A stretch of 64,000 nucleotides of DNA from Bradyrhizobium sp. Leo170 (GTDB lineage: Bacteria > Pseudomonadota > Alphaproteobacteria > Rhizobiales > Xanthobacteraceae). The stretch covers positions 18,945 to 82,944 of the forward strand of contig NZ_PSRR01000005.1 in the NCBI RefSeq assembly GCF_004296405.1, written 5' to 3'. Shown here in pieces: positions 22,391-30,315 of the stretch; within the stretch, counting starts at the first letter, position 1, and each line of letters starts with the position of its first letter. The position numbers were made by a program, and so were the translations under genes. Below the pieces are notes generated by a model. It was not told the DNA's origin, did no database searches, and worked only from the letters and a program-made list of their open reading frames with translations.

Positions 22391-22463
22391 TGACCCAATT
22401 GAGACATTGGTAATTCGCTGACTCAACCCGGTCGCGATTGACCCAATTGAAACATTGGTCATT
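22391..22463. promoter_or_regulatory. Two 25-bp direct repeats with inner inverted repeat, operator-like
   Basis: TGACCCAATTGAGACATTGG (22391-22410) extended by TAATT, and TGACCCAATTGAAACATTGG (22439-22458) extended by TCATT, differ at two bases and start 48 bp apart. Each contains CCAAT-N6-ATTGG. The two halves can hold a dimeric repressor, and the 48-bp period would place two dimers on nearly the same DNA face. Confidence 0.6.
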
Positions 22464-22516
22464 TCAGTCGTGACACTGAATCGACGCTTGCAGTGACCTA
22501 GCTGTCGTAAAGGACA

Positions 22517-22531
22517 GTGTGACTGTCACAC
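22517..22531. promoter_or_regulatory. Perfect 7-bp inverted repeat, operator-like
   Basis: GTGTGAC-T-GTCACAC lies 54 bp after the second direct repeat. The form is typical of a small repressor site. No gene start lies within 180 bp on the plus strand. Confidence 0.5.
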
Positions 22532-22728
22532 CCAGTGGTGAGAGGGACGAGGTGTCGAGCGCACGCATCTATGCTGGCTTTCGCTGAGGGGCAGATACCG
22601 ACCCAACGTATGACCAGGCGTTGCCGGGCCATCAGTGGTTGCAGCTATTAGTCCTGCAGAGCGGCGTAACGCTTGCCAGCCTTTCTCTTTTGAGGATGCG
22701 ATGACGTTCAGCATTCTTGCGAGGAAGG

Positions 22729-22905
22729 ATGACGGGAAACCGTCGTTGCGAGCCACGTCAGTCCAATGCTGGCGTTGCGAAAGCTCGCACTCTAGTTAGG
22801 GGTGGATGGCAGGTGCAGATCACCGACGAGTACGGCAAGATATTTCAGCCTAACAGGTTCGAGGAGCTACTCAGATTTGACCGAAAGCCTCCGATCAGGT
22901 TTTGA
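22729..22905 (+). CDS. Possible 58-residue protein
   Basis: The start ATG 22729 directly follows GAGGAAGG. The end of the frame (GWQVQITDEYGKIFQPNRFEELLRFDRKPPIRF) reads like folded protein. It overlaps the 3' end of the minus-strand 65-residue gene by 11 bases. Support is composition and ribosome site only. Confidence 0.35.
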   Translation: MTGNRRCEPRQSNAGVAKARTLVRGGWQVQITDEYGKIFQPNRFEELLRFDRKPPIRF

Positions 22906-23092
22906 GCTTCCGCGCTGCTTCGGCGTCGCGAGCCAATCGCTCCGCCTTTAACCGCTCGTGGTTTGCATGGAACGCCTTTTGAGTGCGTTCATACTCGGCC
23001 ATTGCTACCTTGACGTCCGCCTCCTTGAAGGCTTCTCGTGCCTTACGCAAGGCCGCGGTGGGCACGTTCCGTTCGTATGTGTAATCCCTCAT
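22895..23092 (-). CDS. 65-residue helical protein
   Basis: The start ATG 23092 follows AAAGGAGGAGG, one of the strongest ribosome sites in the window. After MRDYTYERNVPTAALRKA it is one charged helix to the end (AFKEADVKVAMAEYERTQKAFHANHERLKAERLARDAEAARKL). It is probably a coiled-coil partner protein of unknown role. Confidence 0.6.
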   Translation of the reverse strand: MRDYTYERNVPTAALRKAREAFKEADVKVAMAEYERTQKAFHANHERLKAERLARDAEAARKLKT

Positions 23093-23194
23093 TTCCTCCT
23101 CCTTTTGCGTTTGCTTACTACGCAATTTTTTGTCGGTGGGTCGAAAGTCGCATCGGAGTTTCCTGGGAGCTCGAGGCCTAGTTTGTACACTTAA

Positions 23195-23440
23195 CTACGT
23201 CGGCGAGTGCAAATCGCCTAGAAGCCAGCGTCCGAGAGCCTTGGACTTCATAGGATCTTCATACGCGGCCAGGGCCGTAACTACGTGATTGCAGACAGCA
23301 CATTCAAACGTATGCAAGTCGACGCCAGGGCGTGCTGGCTCGATGCGGGTAAGCATCATCTCGGCCTTGCACTTCGGACAGGCGGGGCGCCCAAATGCAA
23401 CCGGCAGAATGCCGGACGACAGGCGTTGAGATTGAGGCAT
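23195..23440 (-). CDS. Zinc-ribbon small protein common in Bradyrhizobium
   Basis: This 81-residue protein starts MPQSQRLSSGILPVAFGRPA. A zinc ribbon is formed by CPKC and CAVC around MMLTRIEPARPGVDLHTFE. The C-terminal segment EDPMKSKALGRWLLGDL matches a small hypothetical protein type I know as widespread in Bradyrhizobium genomes. It may therefore be a host-derived moron gene. Function unknown. Confidence 0.65.
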   Translation of the reverse strand: MPQSQRLSSGILPVAFGRPACPKCKAEMMLTRIEPARPGVDLHTFECAVCNHVVTALAAYEDPMKSKALGRWLLGDLHSPT

Positions 23441-23559
23441 ATGATGCCTCCCCTCGAATAGGCGGGAGCGCAACACTCTCTGTCACCGGTGGATGCCGTG
23501 AAGCGGCGGTGATGGGGCTATATGGATCCCGATCGAACCAAATAGCCAGTTAATTCGTG

Positions 23560-23808
23560 TTCGGTTGCCGAATTAGTGGTTACAGAGCGATTCAAGGGTC
23601 AAAACAGAGGCCAGGGCGCCATCCGCGGTGCGGTCAGGACGCTAAATATTTCGGATTGGGACGGAACGATTCACCTTGGGCTGGTCTTGGTCCTCAGCAA
23701 TCGGCGATCCTATCTCCGAAAGCCAAGCCACCGACCGGTCGACATTTTGCCCAATGCCCGGCGGGAGGTCTCAAACGGCCTCAGATGTGCGCGCACTGAG
23801 GCCGTTTT
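23560..23808 (+). ncRNA. Candidate small RNA ending in a strong terminator
   Basis: A stretch with no convincing gene ends in a very strong hairpin at 23773-23807, with a T run on the plus strand. The neighbouring real genes are on the minus strand. The terminator must therefore serve a plus-strand transcript that is either noncoding or encodes a very small peptide. The 5' end is a guess. Confidence 0.35.
23773..23808 (+). terminator. Strong Rho-independent terminator
   Basis: A perfect 12-bp stem, AAACGGCCTCAG with CTGAGGCCGTTT, loop of 11 bases, is followed by TGCTTG. The A run before the stem gives partial function on the minus strand too. Confidence 0.8.
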
Positions 23809-23896
23809 GCTTGTTCAATGATCCATCTGCGAACGTTGGGCAGCACGATCTCACTTGATCGGCGGAATGGTTCGCGCAGGCAGCGATGTCCTGAGC

Positions 23897-24079
23897 CTAC
23901 GCGCTTATGTTCAACTGCCGCAGCACGTCAGCGATGAGTTGCTTCACGTCCTGATGGCCACCGTTGCTGAAGGTGATGCGCGTGCCTTGTCCGTCGGGCA
24001 GTGGTGTGGCGGCCACGATCCTATCCGTGTTGATGACGATGGGCTGATCGTCCGGTTGCGTGAACTGCACGAATGCCAT
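23897..24079 (-). CDS. 60-residue FlbD-like small protein
   Basis: FVQFTQPDDQPIVINTDRIVAATPLPDGQG and ITFSNGGHQDVKQLIADVLRQL have the strand-strand-helix layout of FlbD-type proteins. In those, a short VN-x-D-x-I segment is followed by a G-containing hairpin and a final helix. Such small proteins are common in rhizobial phages. Role unknown. Confidence 0.55.
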   Translation of the reverse strand: MAFVQFTQPDDQPIVINTDRIVAATPLPDGQGTRITFSNGGHQDVKQLIADVLRQLNISA

Positions 24080-24435
24080 GAAAGATCGATCCTGCCTATT
24101 GGGCGCGCGAGCCGCGCGCGGCGCCCCGAAACCTGCGACGCGCGGGCGTCAAGGTCAAGCCTGTACCGAAAACGTAACGGCGAGGCGCTCCAAATGGCTT
24201 GCGGCGTTTGTATCCGCTCCACCCGATGCGCCGCCTCGCTTCCCGGTGAGGGCAGCACTCATCTACGCGGTTGCGGAATGACCGCTGTTGGCCCAACTCG
24301 GACACCGGGTGAGGTCTGCTGTAGAGCCGCTATCAGGGGCATAGCGGACCTCATACGAGCCTGATCGGTCGTGCGGGTTTTTGAGTATACACCTAGGCAT
24401 CGGGCACTGTCGCGACCGAGACCCCAGTTCTTTGG
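24080..24435. other. No gene supported; degenerate repeat-like DNA
   Basis: The stretch around 24180-24310 resembles dispersed noncoding repeats that give spurious MSxLGQ-type frames in Bradyrhizobium. I see no ribosome site plus frame worth calling. Confidence 0.4.
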
Positions 24436-25863
24436 TTAAAATGGAATTGGTTCTCGATCCGCGTTGCCGAACAGCATGCGTGGCCCATCGAAGTCCATTT
24501 CCTTCCAGGTCTCGCCGCGACCGTCTCGTACCTTGAACGCGGCAAATTCAGCCTTGTGCTTCAGCACTTCCATGTCCTTGAGCCATTTGTCGAAGGCTTC
24601 GCGGCCGCGCGGGTTCGCCTCCGATGGCGGTTCCGGCTTGTTCTCACGCAGCCAGACGATTGGGACAGCGCAACCAAGGACGAGATCGCTGTTCTCGACG
24701 ACGAGACCGCCGCCGTAGATATCGGCTGCGCGGAATCGCCAGTTTCCCGTCTTCTGGCCGTCGCGCGTGAGCTGCGCCAATTGCCAGATCACGATATCGA
24801 GCTCCTTCGCCAGCGCTTTGGTGCGCGCGGTCGCCTCCTCGATCGTCTGCACCAGGCTCCAATTGTCCCGAGACGGCTTGATCAGTTTGAGGTTGTCGAT
24901 GCCGGCTTGCTTGATCCCGTAGCGCCGGACCGCGATGCGGATCTCTTTCTCGATCTCGTCGATCGTGAGCCGGCCGCGGTCCTGGACATACATTGGCATG
25001 GCGTCGAGTGCAGCCCTGGCCGTTTGCAGGTCCATGAACTCTTTCTGGTTGAAGTCGCCGCTGATCTGCTTCCTCACCGAAATTCCGGTGATCGACGCCA
25101 GGTTTCGATAGGCGTTTTGGATCTGCGACATCTCCATGCTGATCAGGAGCGAGGGGAATACGCTGGACGGGTCGAGCGAAGCCGCGGCGCCGTTTCGGAA
25201 GATCTGCGCCAGCAATCCCGACTTGCCATGGCCGGACGCCCCGGCCAGCGTGATGGCGGTACCGCCAATCTGGGGGCCAATGGCGAGGTCGATCTCCTCT
25301 ATTCTGGTCAAGACGCCGACGGCGCGCCGGCCCTTGTGCTGGAATGCTTCCGCGGCCTTCTCGGTGGCGGCTCGCGCGGCATCGCCGACGCGGACCGCGT
25401 GGCGTATCCGATCATGGTCATCGACCACGCGCAGCAGCGTCTCGATATCCTCGCGGGTCTCGTCGAATGTCTTGCCGGCGACCGTCGCGACCTTCCCGAG
25501 CTCGATGCGGGCGCGCTCCCGCCAGGCCAGGATGATGTCGTCGACGAAATCGAGTGCGTTGGTGACGTCCGCCGCCCTCTCGATCAGGAACAGGAGCACC
25601 GCCTCGACCGCGCCGATCCCCTCGAATTCGGTCGGTAGCTTCGCCTCGAGCAGCGATAGGCTTGGGCCCGGTCCATGCTCGCAGCATTCCTGGACCGCGG
25701 TGAAGATCGCGCGGTGGTGCGGCACCGAGAATTGGTCGGCGGTCAGCCGGTCAGAGACCGCCCAAAAAGTCTCGGCCGACCCCAAAATTTTCCCGATGAC
25801 GGCTTCCTCGGCCCGGACGTTTTGCGTCGGCCTATTTGGCTGTGCCGCTGGCTTCTTGCTCAC
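24436..25863 (-). CDS. DnaB-like replicative helicase
   Basis: The protein has 475 residues. The N-terminal helical domain begins NVRAEEAVIGKILGSAETFW...HHRAIFTAVQEC, as in DnaB. The RecA-like half has Walker A GASGHGKSG (~209-217), FPSLLISMEMSQ, IDNLKLIKPSRDN as the Walker B region, and IVIWQLAQLTRDG. It unwinds the phage replication fork. The start overlaps the primase stop (ATGA). The C-terminus is longer and more charged than usual (WLRENKPEPPSEANPRGREAFDKWLKD). Confidence 0.88.
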   Translation of the reverse strand: MSKKPAAQPNRPTQNVRAEEAVIGKILGSAETFWAVSDRLTADQFSVPHHRAIFTAVQECCEHGPGPSLSLLEAKLPTEFEGIGAVEAVLLFLIERAADVTNALDFVDDIILAWRERARIELGKVATVAGKTFDETREDIETLLRVVDDHDRIRHAVRVGDAARAATEKAAEAFQHKGRRAVGVLTRIEEIDLAIGPQIGGTAITLAGASGHGKSGLLAQIFRNGAAASLDPSSVFPSLLISMEMSQIQNAYRNLASITGISVRKQISGDFNQKEFMDLQTARAALDAMPMYVQDRGRLTIDEIEKEIRIAVRRYGIKQAGIDNLKLIKPSRDNWSLVQTIEEATARTKALAKELDIVIWQLAQLTRDGQKTGNWRFRAADIYGGGLVVENSDLVLGCAVPIVWLRENKPEPPSEANPRGREAFDKWLKDMEVLKHKAEFAAFKVRDGRGETWKEMDFDGPRMLFGNADREPIPF

Positions 25864-26975
25864 GTACAGGCCTCCAGGCGCCGGCGCGCCTGCCAGATGT
25901 CGTTGTAGTCGCTCTTCATCCTCGGTTCGGGTTGCGTATCAAAGCGCTTGTCCAGCGCGCGCACCCGCTCACCGAGCCGTCGCATGGCCGCGCGGCCCGC
26001 GGGCTCCGCCAAGACGATGTCGTTCCCTTCCTTTTTCCAGGGCTTGTCACCGTCCGGGAATCCGGAAATCCACTCGACCTCCATCGGCACCTCGAAGCCG
26101 ATGAGACCGCTCGTCGACATCATGGACCACACGGGATAGCGGTACTTGATCAGCGCGTTGGCGCCGAGCGCCGACTCCGCGCCCTCGGCAGCACCGATAT
26201 GTTCGGCCACGCCGCCAAGCCTGATGGCGCCGCCGGCGGCCGGCCCGAAGCCCATCTTCGGCTCGCGGATGGGGGCCTTGGCCGGCTTCTTCGGATCCAA
26301 GTAGATTCGCCACAACGCGGTCAGGTCACCGAATACGTCATCGACTCGGCAGACCAAGCAAGGGAATGCTTGGTTGGATTGCGACGGCGACTCGCCAGGA
26401 TAAAGCAGCAGCCGCGGATGGTAGCGGAGCGCATCATACCAGCCGCCCGACGGTACCGGGATTCCACGGGCGTCGACGAGATAGGCCTCCGCCAATGTGC
26501 CTTCGATCGACACGCATTCCGTCCATATACCGCCTGCTGTAAGGACCCTGGCGCGCTCCTGCTCCACTGCCCGGCGATCGTCGGCGGCGCGCTTCTCCGC
26601 GGCATCCGCCTCGCGCCGCTCGCGCTGCCGGCGCTCCTCCGGCGTCTCCTGGCGCCCGCTCTCGAGCCCGACAAATTCCCGCGCTCGATCGAAGACGTCC
26701 TCTGACGTCGCGCGATGATTGCCGGTCAAGCCATACGCAAAGAGATTGATCTCGTCGCCGCCGATGCTGGCCGAGCTGCGGACCCAGGCGCCGCGTTCGT
26801 ACTTGCCGACCCGCGCGAGATAGACCTGAAACGACCCGAGATCGTCCTTCCGGCCAGTCGGCGCGCAGTACGCGATCTTGCCGCGCTTCACGTACCCCTT
26901 CCAGAAATGATCCAGCACGCGCTCCAACTGCTCGTTGAGCCGTTTCTTGATCTCGGCAGTGTCGTAACGCGTCAT
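25860..26975 (-). CDS. Toprim-type phage primase/helicase partner
   Basis: The protein has 371 residues. The start ATG 26975 overlaps the previous stop. The N-terminal part (EIKKRLNEQLERVLDHFWKGY, YCAPTGRKDDLGSFQVYL, GDEINLFAYGLTG) matches phage primase N-termini that handle template binding. The Toprim half has IGAAEGAESALGANAL (glutamate of the Toprim E-G pair) and a later KSDYNDIWQARRRLE. Adjacency to the DnaB-like helicase gives a self-contained replication pair. Confidence 0.8.
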   Translation of the reverse strand: MTRYDTAEIKKRLNEQLERVLDHFWKGYVKRGKIAYCAPTGRKDDLGSFQVYLARVGKYERGAWVRSSASIGGDEINLFAYGLTGNHRATSEDVFDRAREFVGLESGRQETPEERRQRERREADAAEKRAADDRRAVEQERARVLTAGGIWTECVSIEGTLAEAYLVDARGIPVPSGGWYDALRYHPRLLLYPGESPSQSNQAFPCLVCRVDDVFGDLTALWRIYLDPKKPAKAPIREPKMGFGPAAGGAIRLGGVAEHIGAAEGAESALGANALIKYRYPVWSMMSTSGLIGFEVPMEVEWISGFPDGDKPWKKEGNDIVLAEPAGRAAMRRLGERVRALDKRFDTQPEPRMKSDYNDIWQARRRLEACT

Positions 26976-27214
26976 ACCAGTCCTGCCGCCGCCTCTGTTG
27001 CGCGCCGCTTCAGGTTCGCCCAAAGCCGATCGCACGCGCTCCCGTCGTTCACGTGGTGGTACCGACACCAGGCGCGCTTACGGCGGCCGTACACGCGCCG
27101 CATATCCTTCGGCACCAGACGCCAGTGTTCTCCGCAGATCCATTCTGTCGGCGGCGAAAACCGCCCCGTGGTGTGCCGGCAGAACGGCACACAGCATTGC
27201 ACACGGCCACTCAT
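26972..27214 (-). CDS. 80-residue Cys/His-rich protein
   Basis: SGRVQCCVPFCRHTTGRFSPPTEWICGEHWRLVPKDMRR, then AWCRYHHVNDGSACDRLW, holds several Cys and His residues that could bind one or two zinc ions. Overlaps at both ends tie it to the primase and upstream gene. This is a recurrent small protein of rhizobial prophages, and its function is not known to me. Confidence 0.6.
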   Translation of the reverse strand: MSGRVQCCVPFCRHTTGRFSPPTEWICGEHWRLVPKDMRRVYGRRKRAWCRYHHVNDGSACDRLWANLKRRATEAAAGLV

Positions 27215-28011
27215 AGCATCTGCTCCTGTTTCGGTTCAGGGAGCGGTAATGGTCCGACCGGATCGGCTGGCTTCCATTTGTCGTAGTCGGCGGCGATCTC
27301 GCCGTAGACGCGTGGGTGCTGCACCTTGAAGTCAGGAAATCCCCTCGACGCTCGATAGACGCCGCCATCCAGCACCAGCCAGCCGTTGCCGGATGGCAGC
27401 CAGCGCCGGTGATCGATGTTGACGTGTTTGAAATCGGCGCGGATCAGGAAGCCGCGTTTCTCAAGGATGATCGCGATCTTGATCGCGGCGATCTTCCAGT
27501 CGGTCAGTTGAACCGGCGATGGAGAACCTGCCACAACGTCCGGCACGTAGTCCGGCAGACGGTGGCGATGGGCCGGCGCCCATTCGTACCAGTGCTTCTG
27601 GTTGATGCCGTGCTTGTCACCCGGCAATCCGGGCTCGAACACCTCTGGTCGGTAAAAGCGAGGCAGCGCGTCCGTCTGCTGCTGCGATCGCACTCGAATA
27701 ATCGTCAGGCCGATATAGGCACAGATGAGACCGAAGCCGCCCGGCGCGTCGTACGGCACCAGGACAGCCCGGCAGTCCGGCCCCATACGGTCGGCGTCAT
27801 AGGCGCCGTATTCCTCAAGGCACTGGTTGATGACGTCGGTACCGAAGCGGAGCTTGGCCTCGATCCCGATCTGGAAACCATCGGCGTTCCGCACGAGCAA
27901 GATGTCCCAACCTGCGTGTTCATTGTAGGGGGTCCATCCCTCCGGGAGTGCCGAGATGAACCGCTTGCAGAGATCGGCTTCCGTCTCGAACGGCTTTGCT
28001 GCCTTCGCCAT
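27211..28011 (-). CDS. Putative PD-(D/E)XK nuclease-like protein
   Basis: The protein has 266 residues, starting at ATG 28011 after GAGGGA. An N-terminal ETEADLCKRFISALPEGWTPYNEHAG is followed by WDILLVRNADGFQIGIEAKLRFGTDVINQ. That is the D-x10-20-E-x-K core of the PD-(D/E)XK fold. The C-terminal ~100 residues (WKIAAIKIAIILEKRGFLIRADFK, RRWLPSGNGWLVLDGGVYRASRGFPDFK) look like a separate DNA-binding unit. It may be a DNA-repair or anti-host nuclease in the replication operon. Confidence 0.6.
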   Translation of the reverse strand: MAKAAKPFETEADLCKRFISALPEGWTPYNEHAGWDILLVRNADGFQIGIEAKLRFGTDVINQCLEEYGAYDADRMGPDCRAVLVPYDAPGGFGLICAYIGLTIIRVRSQQQTDALPRFYRPEVFEPGLPGDKHGINQKHWYEWAPAHRHRLPDYVPDVVAGSPSPVQLTDWKIAAIKIAIILEKRGFLIRADFKHVNIDHRRWLPSGNGWLVLDGGVYRASRGFPDFKVQHPRVYGEIAADYDKWKPADPVGPLPLPEPKQEQML

Positions 28012-28016
28012 TTCCC

Positions 28017-28480
28017 TCACGTCGATTGAGCAGCCATGAGAGCGACCGCAACCGGGCGCACCCAAATCGGTGTTGATCCCATCATGAAGGTCTGGCCCGA
28101 CCAGGCGGCGAGCAGCGTGACGCCACAGACGCCAGCAATTGCCTGGGCCGCGGGAGGCGGCACCATGTTTCCGATGCGCTCGCGCCACGCGGAATCTGAG
28201 GCGCCATCAAGCACCAGCATGTTGTTCATGCGCTCGATGTACGCCGCCCAGTCTTGATCAAGCGGATCAAGCGAAAGCGCTGACCGTTCCTGCTCATCGT
28301 CGAGGTCGACGAGGCCTTGTAGCGCGGCGAGTTCCAGGGTCGTGAACGGCCTGTGCCACGTCCCATCCAGCGCACGGATGACACATACCAACTTGTCGTT
28401 CGCGGCCGGTAGCTTGTCCCATGGCGCAGTCTCCGCCGCGGGACCGTCGCCGGTATGTCGTGGGTCGGCGACGACCACGG
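28017..28480 (-). pseudogene. C-terminal end of a C5-cytosine methyltransferase, out of frame
   Basis: In the frame -1 to the GcrA fusion, the sequence VVVADPRHTGDG leads into CVIRALDGTWHRPFTTLELAALQGLVD, then SDSAWRERIGNMVPPPAAQAIAGV. These are motifs IX-X of C5 methyltransferases (R-x-x-T-x-x-E-x-x-x-LQ and the GN-x-VP region). One added base near 28472-28480 would join the reading frames as GPW-S-VADPR. No catalytic motifs I-VIII exist in the window for it, so it cannot methylate alone. Confidence 0.8.
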
Positions 28481-30070
28481 GCCGTTGTTGTTCTTGGCGT
28501 GCGCCGGTACCGCCCCGCTGTGCTGATCCCACGGCACGACACCGTAGTGACCGCCCGTGAGGTAGGCGTTGCGCCTCTCGTCCGACAGCGCCTCGGGGCG
28601 GGGATCGGCGACCGCAAAGGCGCCATTCGTCGGATTGCTCTCGCCGGCCACACCGGCGGGCCCGTCCCATTCGTTCACGCCGAGCGCCGAGTTGCGCGCG
28701 CCAACGGCGAGCCTCGGATCAGCTACCGACAGCGCACCGCCCGATGGATGAGATGACGCCGTTACGGTGCCACCCGGTTGCTCCCAATCCGTGACCTTAA
28801 GGACATGGTGATGGGTGTGCGGACCGAAGCCTGGGCGGGGGTCAGCAACCGCACCTGCACCCGAAGCGACCTGCTGCGAACCCGTCACTGGTCGAGCATG
28901 CTCTGTCCATCCGGTCACCCGTTCCTTCGAGCTCGATGCGCCGGGATGCCAATTGTGGTGCCGCGGATCGGCGACGGCGAACGCGCCGGTGCCGGTCGTC
29001 GAGGCGCCGATGACAGCGCCGGAGGCCTCGTCGTAGCCCGTGACACGATACTTGGTCTGCTTATAGTCGTCGCGCTGCGCGGGCCGCGGATCGGCCACAG
29101 CGAGGCCGCCGCCAGCACCACCAGGTCCAGCAACTGCCGGTGAATGCTCCGGCCATGCCACGATCCGAAAGGTGGAGTTGAAGACCTTCCGCTCAAGCCT
29201 GGGATCGGCGACCGCATAGCGGCCGGTGCCGACCGAAACATCGCCCTTGACCACGGATGACGGCTGATCCCAATGCCCGACGCCGAGTTGCACGCTCTTC
29301 TCGTGACCGTCAATGCGGGGATCAGCGACCGATTGCGCGCTCGAGCCTGGGCTGCGCTGGGTCGTCACCGCGGCGGCGGTGCCCTTCCAGTTGTTCACGC
29401 GCAAGCCGTGGAAGTCTTGGCTCCGGATCTCGCGCGGATCGGCGACGCTGAACGCCCCGGTAGTCGCGTTCGCGCGCCCTGTTACCGTGCCCGATGTTTC
29501 GTCCCAGCGCCGGACACCAAGGACACCCCTACCCTGCGCGATACGAATGGCGCGCTCGGCCGGAGACATCGCCGCTCGTTCGGCGGCACGCTGGCCCGCT
29601 GGCGTGAAAGCCACGCGGCAGTGCAGTGCGCAGTACGGGCGGCCTTCCTCTGCGGTTCCGCCACAGAAGAAGAAATCCGGCAACTGCGGGTCACCAACTG
29701 GCCAGCGGCAATGATGCTGTTGGAGATCCAGGAGTCCCTTTCGGCGCTCGACCGGTATCGCCGCATCGAAGGCCGAGACGTTGCTCGGATCGAAGTCCGG
29801 CGGGATCTCCTCACGTTCTTGCGGCTCTTCTACCGGCTGCCTTCGGGTAAAGTGGACCTTCCGGCCATTCGTCCGCCTGCGGACTTTCTCGACCTCCGGA
29901 GGCGCAGGCTTCGCGCGGCCAGTGAGACCAAGCCGATGAACCTTGCCGATCACCGCATTGCGGCTGATGCCACCGCCCAATTCCGCGGCGATCTTGCTCG
30001 TGGAAAGTCCGGCTTCCAAGAGCTTCTTCAACTGCTCGACGCGTTCGTCCGACCAGGTCAACACCGCCAT
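28226..30070 (-). CDS. GcrA-like cell-cycle regulator fused to VADPR repeats of a methyltransferase
   Basis: The protein has 614 residues as read, of which ~530 are in the meaningful frame. The start ATG 30070 overlaps the upstream stop (TGATG). Residues 4-52 are a GcrA N-terminus (TWSDERVEQLKKLLEAGLST, then RNAVIGKVHRLGL). Residues 121-156 are the GcrA zinc-like tail (CRWPVGDP...FFFCGG...PYCALHCRVAF). From ~182, eight units of ~40 residues follow, each with W-(D/E)-x-x-x-G-x-V and ending VADPR; a ninth lies beyond the frameshift. Such repeats normally sit between motifs VIII and IX of a cytosine methyltransferase. The catalytic part is absent. Confidence 0.8.
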   Translation of the reverse strand: MAVLTWSDERVEQLKKLLEAGLSTSKIAAELGGGISRNAVIGKVHRLGLTGRAKPAPPEVEKVRRRTNGRKVHFTRRQPVEEPQEREEIPPDFDPSNVSAFDAAIPVERRKGLLDLQQHHCRWPVGDPQLPDFFFCGGTAEEGRPYCALHCRVAFTPAGQRAAERAAMSPAERAIRIAQGRGVLGVRRWDETSGTVTGRANATTGAFSVADPREIRSQDFHGLRVNNWKGTAAAVTTQRSPGSSAQSVADPRIDGHEKSVQLGVGHWDQPSSVVKGDVSVGTGRYAVADPRLERKVFNSTFRIVAWPEHSPAVAGPGGAGGGLAVADPRPAQRDDYKQTKYRVTGYDEASGAVIGASTTGTGAFAVADPRHHNWHPGASSSKERVTGWTEHARPVTGSQQVASGAGAVADPRPGFGPHTHHHVLKVTDWEQPGGTVTASSHPSGGALSVADPRLAVGARNSALGVNEWDGPAGVAGESNPTNGAFAVADPRPEALSDERRNAYLTGGHYGVVPWDQHSGAVPAHAKNNNGPWSSPTHDIPATVPRRRLRHGTSYRPRTTSWYVSSVRWMGRGTGRSRPWNSPRYKASSTSTMSRNGQRFRLIRLIKTGRRTSSA

Positions 30071-30264
30071 CACTTCACCGTCTTTCGGCGATCGCGTATC
30101 TCGGAGAACTTTTTCGTCCCGCGGTGAAGAAACCATGTGCGGATGTCCGCCCAGAGCTTTCCACGCTCGAGCCAGACGTCGCGCCTAGCGCTGTGGTGTT
30201 CGGCTAGGCTGGCGCAGAAGCTGCCGATGTTGACCGCAATGTCGGAGAGGAGGAGATAGAACAC
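30070..30264 (-). CDS. 64-residue protein with an N-terminal hydrophobic segment
   Basis: MFYLLLSDIAVNIGSFCASLAEH could be a short membrane anchor. It is followed by a basic amphipathic part (KLWADIRTWFLHRGTKKFSE, RDRRKTVK). The stop overlaps the GcrA start, so the two are translationally coupled. Function unknown. Confidence 0.5.
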   Translation of the reverse strand: MFYLLLSDIAVNIGSFCASLAEHHSARRDVWLERGKLWADIRTWFLHRGTKKFSEIRDRRKTVK

Positions 30265-30315
30265 CTGGAGGACTTTCGAAGTAGACGACCGCGCGGCCGG
30301 CGCGGCGGCGGCGCG

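Larger units (their letters stand above)
22018..22728. other. Gene-free control region
   Basis: About 710 bp without a supported gene. It holds the 25-bp direct repeats (22391-22463) and a 15-bp palindrome (22517-22531). Stretches around 22200-22380 read like a degenerate genomic dispersed repeat rather than phage DNA. It should contain the promoter of the 22.0-20.1 kb operon. Confidence 0.5.

Noticed and set aside
22526..22756. A 76-residue minus-strand gene in the control region
   Set aside because: No ribosome site, noncoding composition, and it overlies the operator-like palindrome.
24096..24305. A 69-residue Arg-rich minus-strand protein
   Set aside because: The composition and MSELGQ start match spurious frames from dispersed noncoding repeats in Bradyrhizobium.
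28480..29530. Regularly spaced repeated words that could be taken for a CRISPR array or DNA minisatellite
   Set aside because: The spacing is codon-based and the repeats are degenerate at DNA level but conserved as W...V...VADPR in protein, so they are protein repeats.
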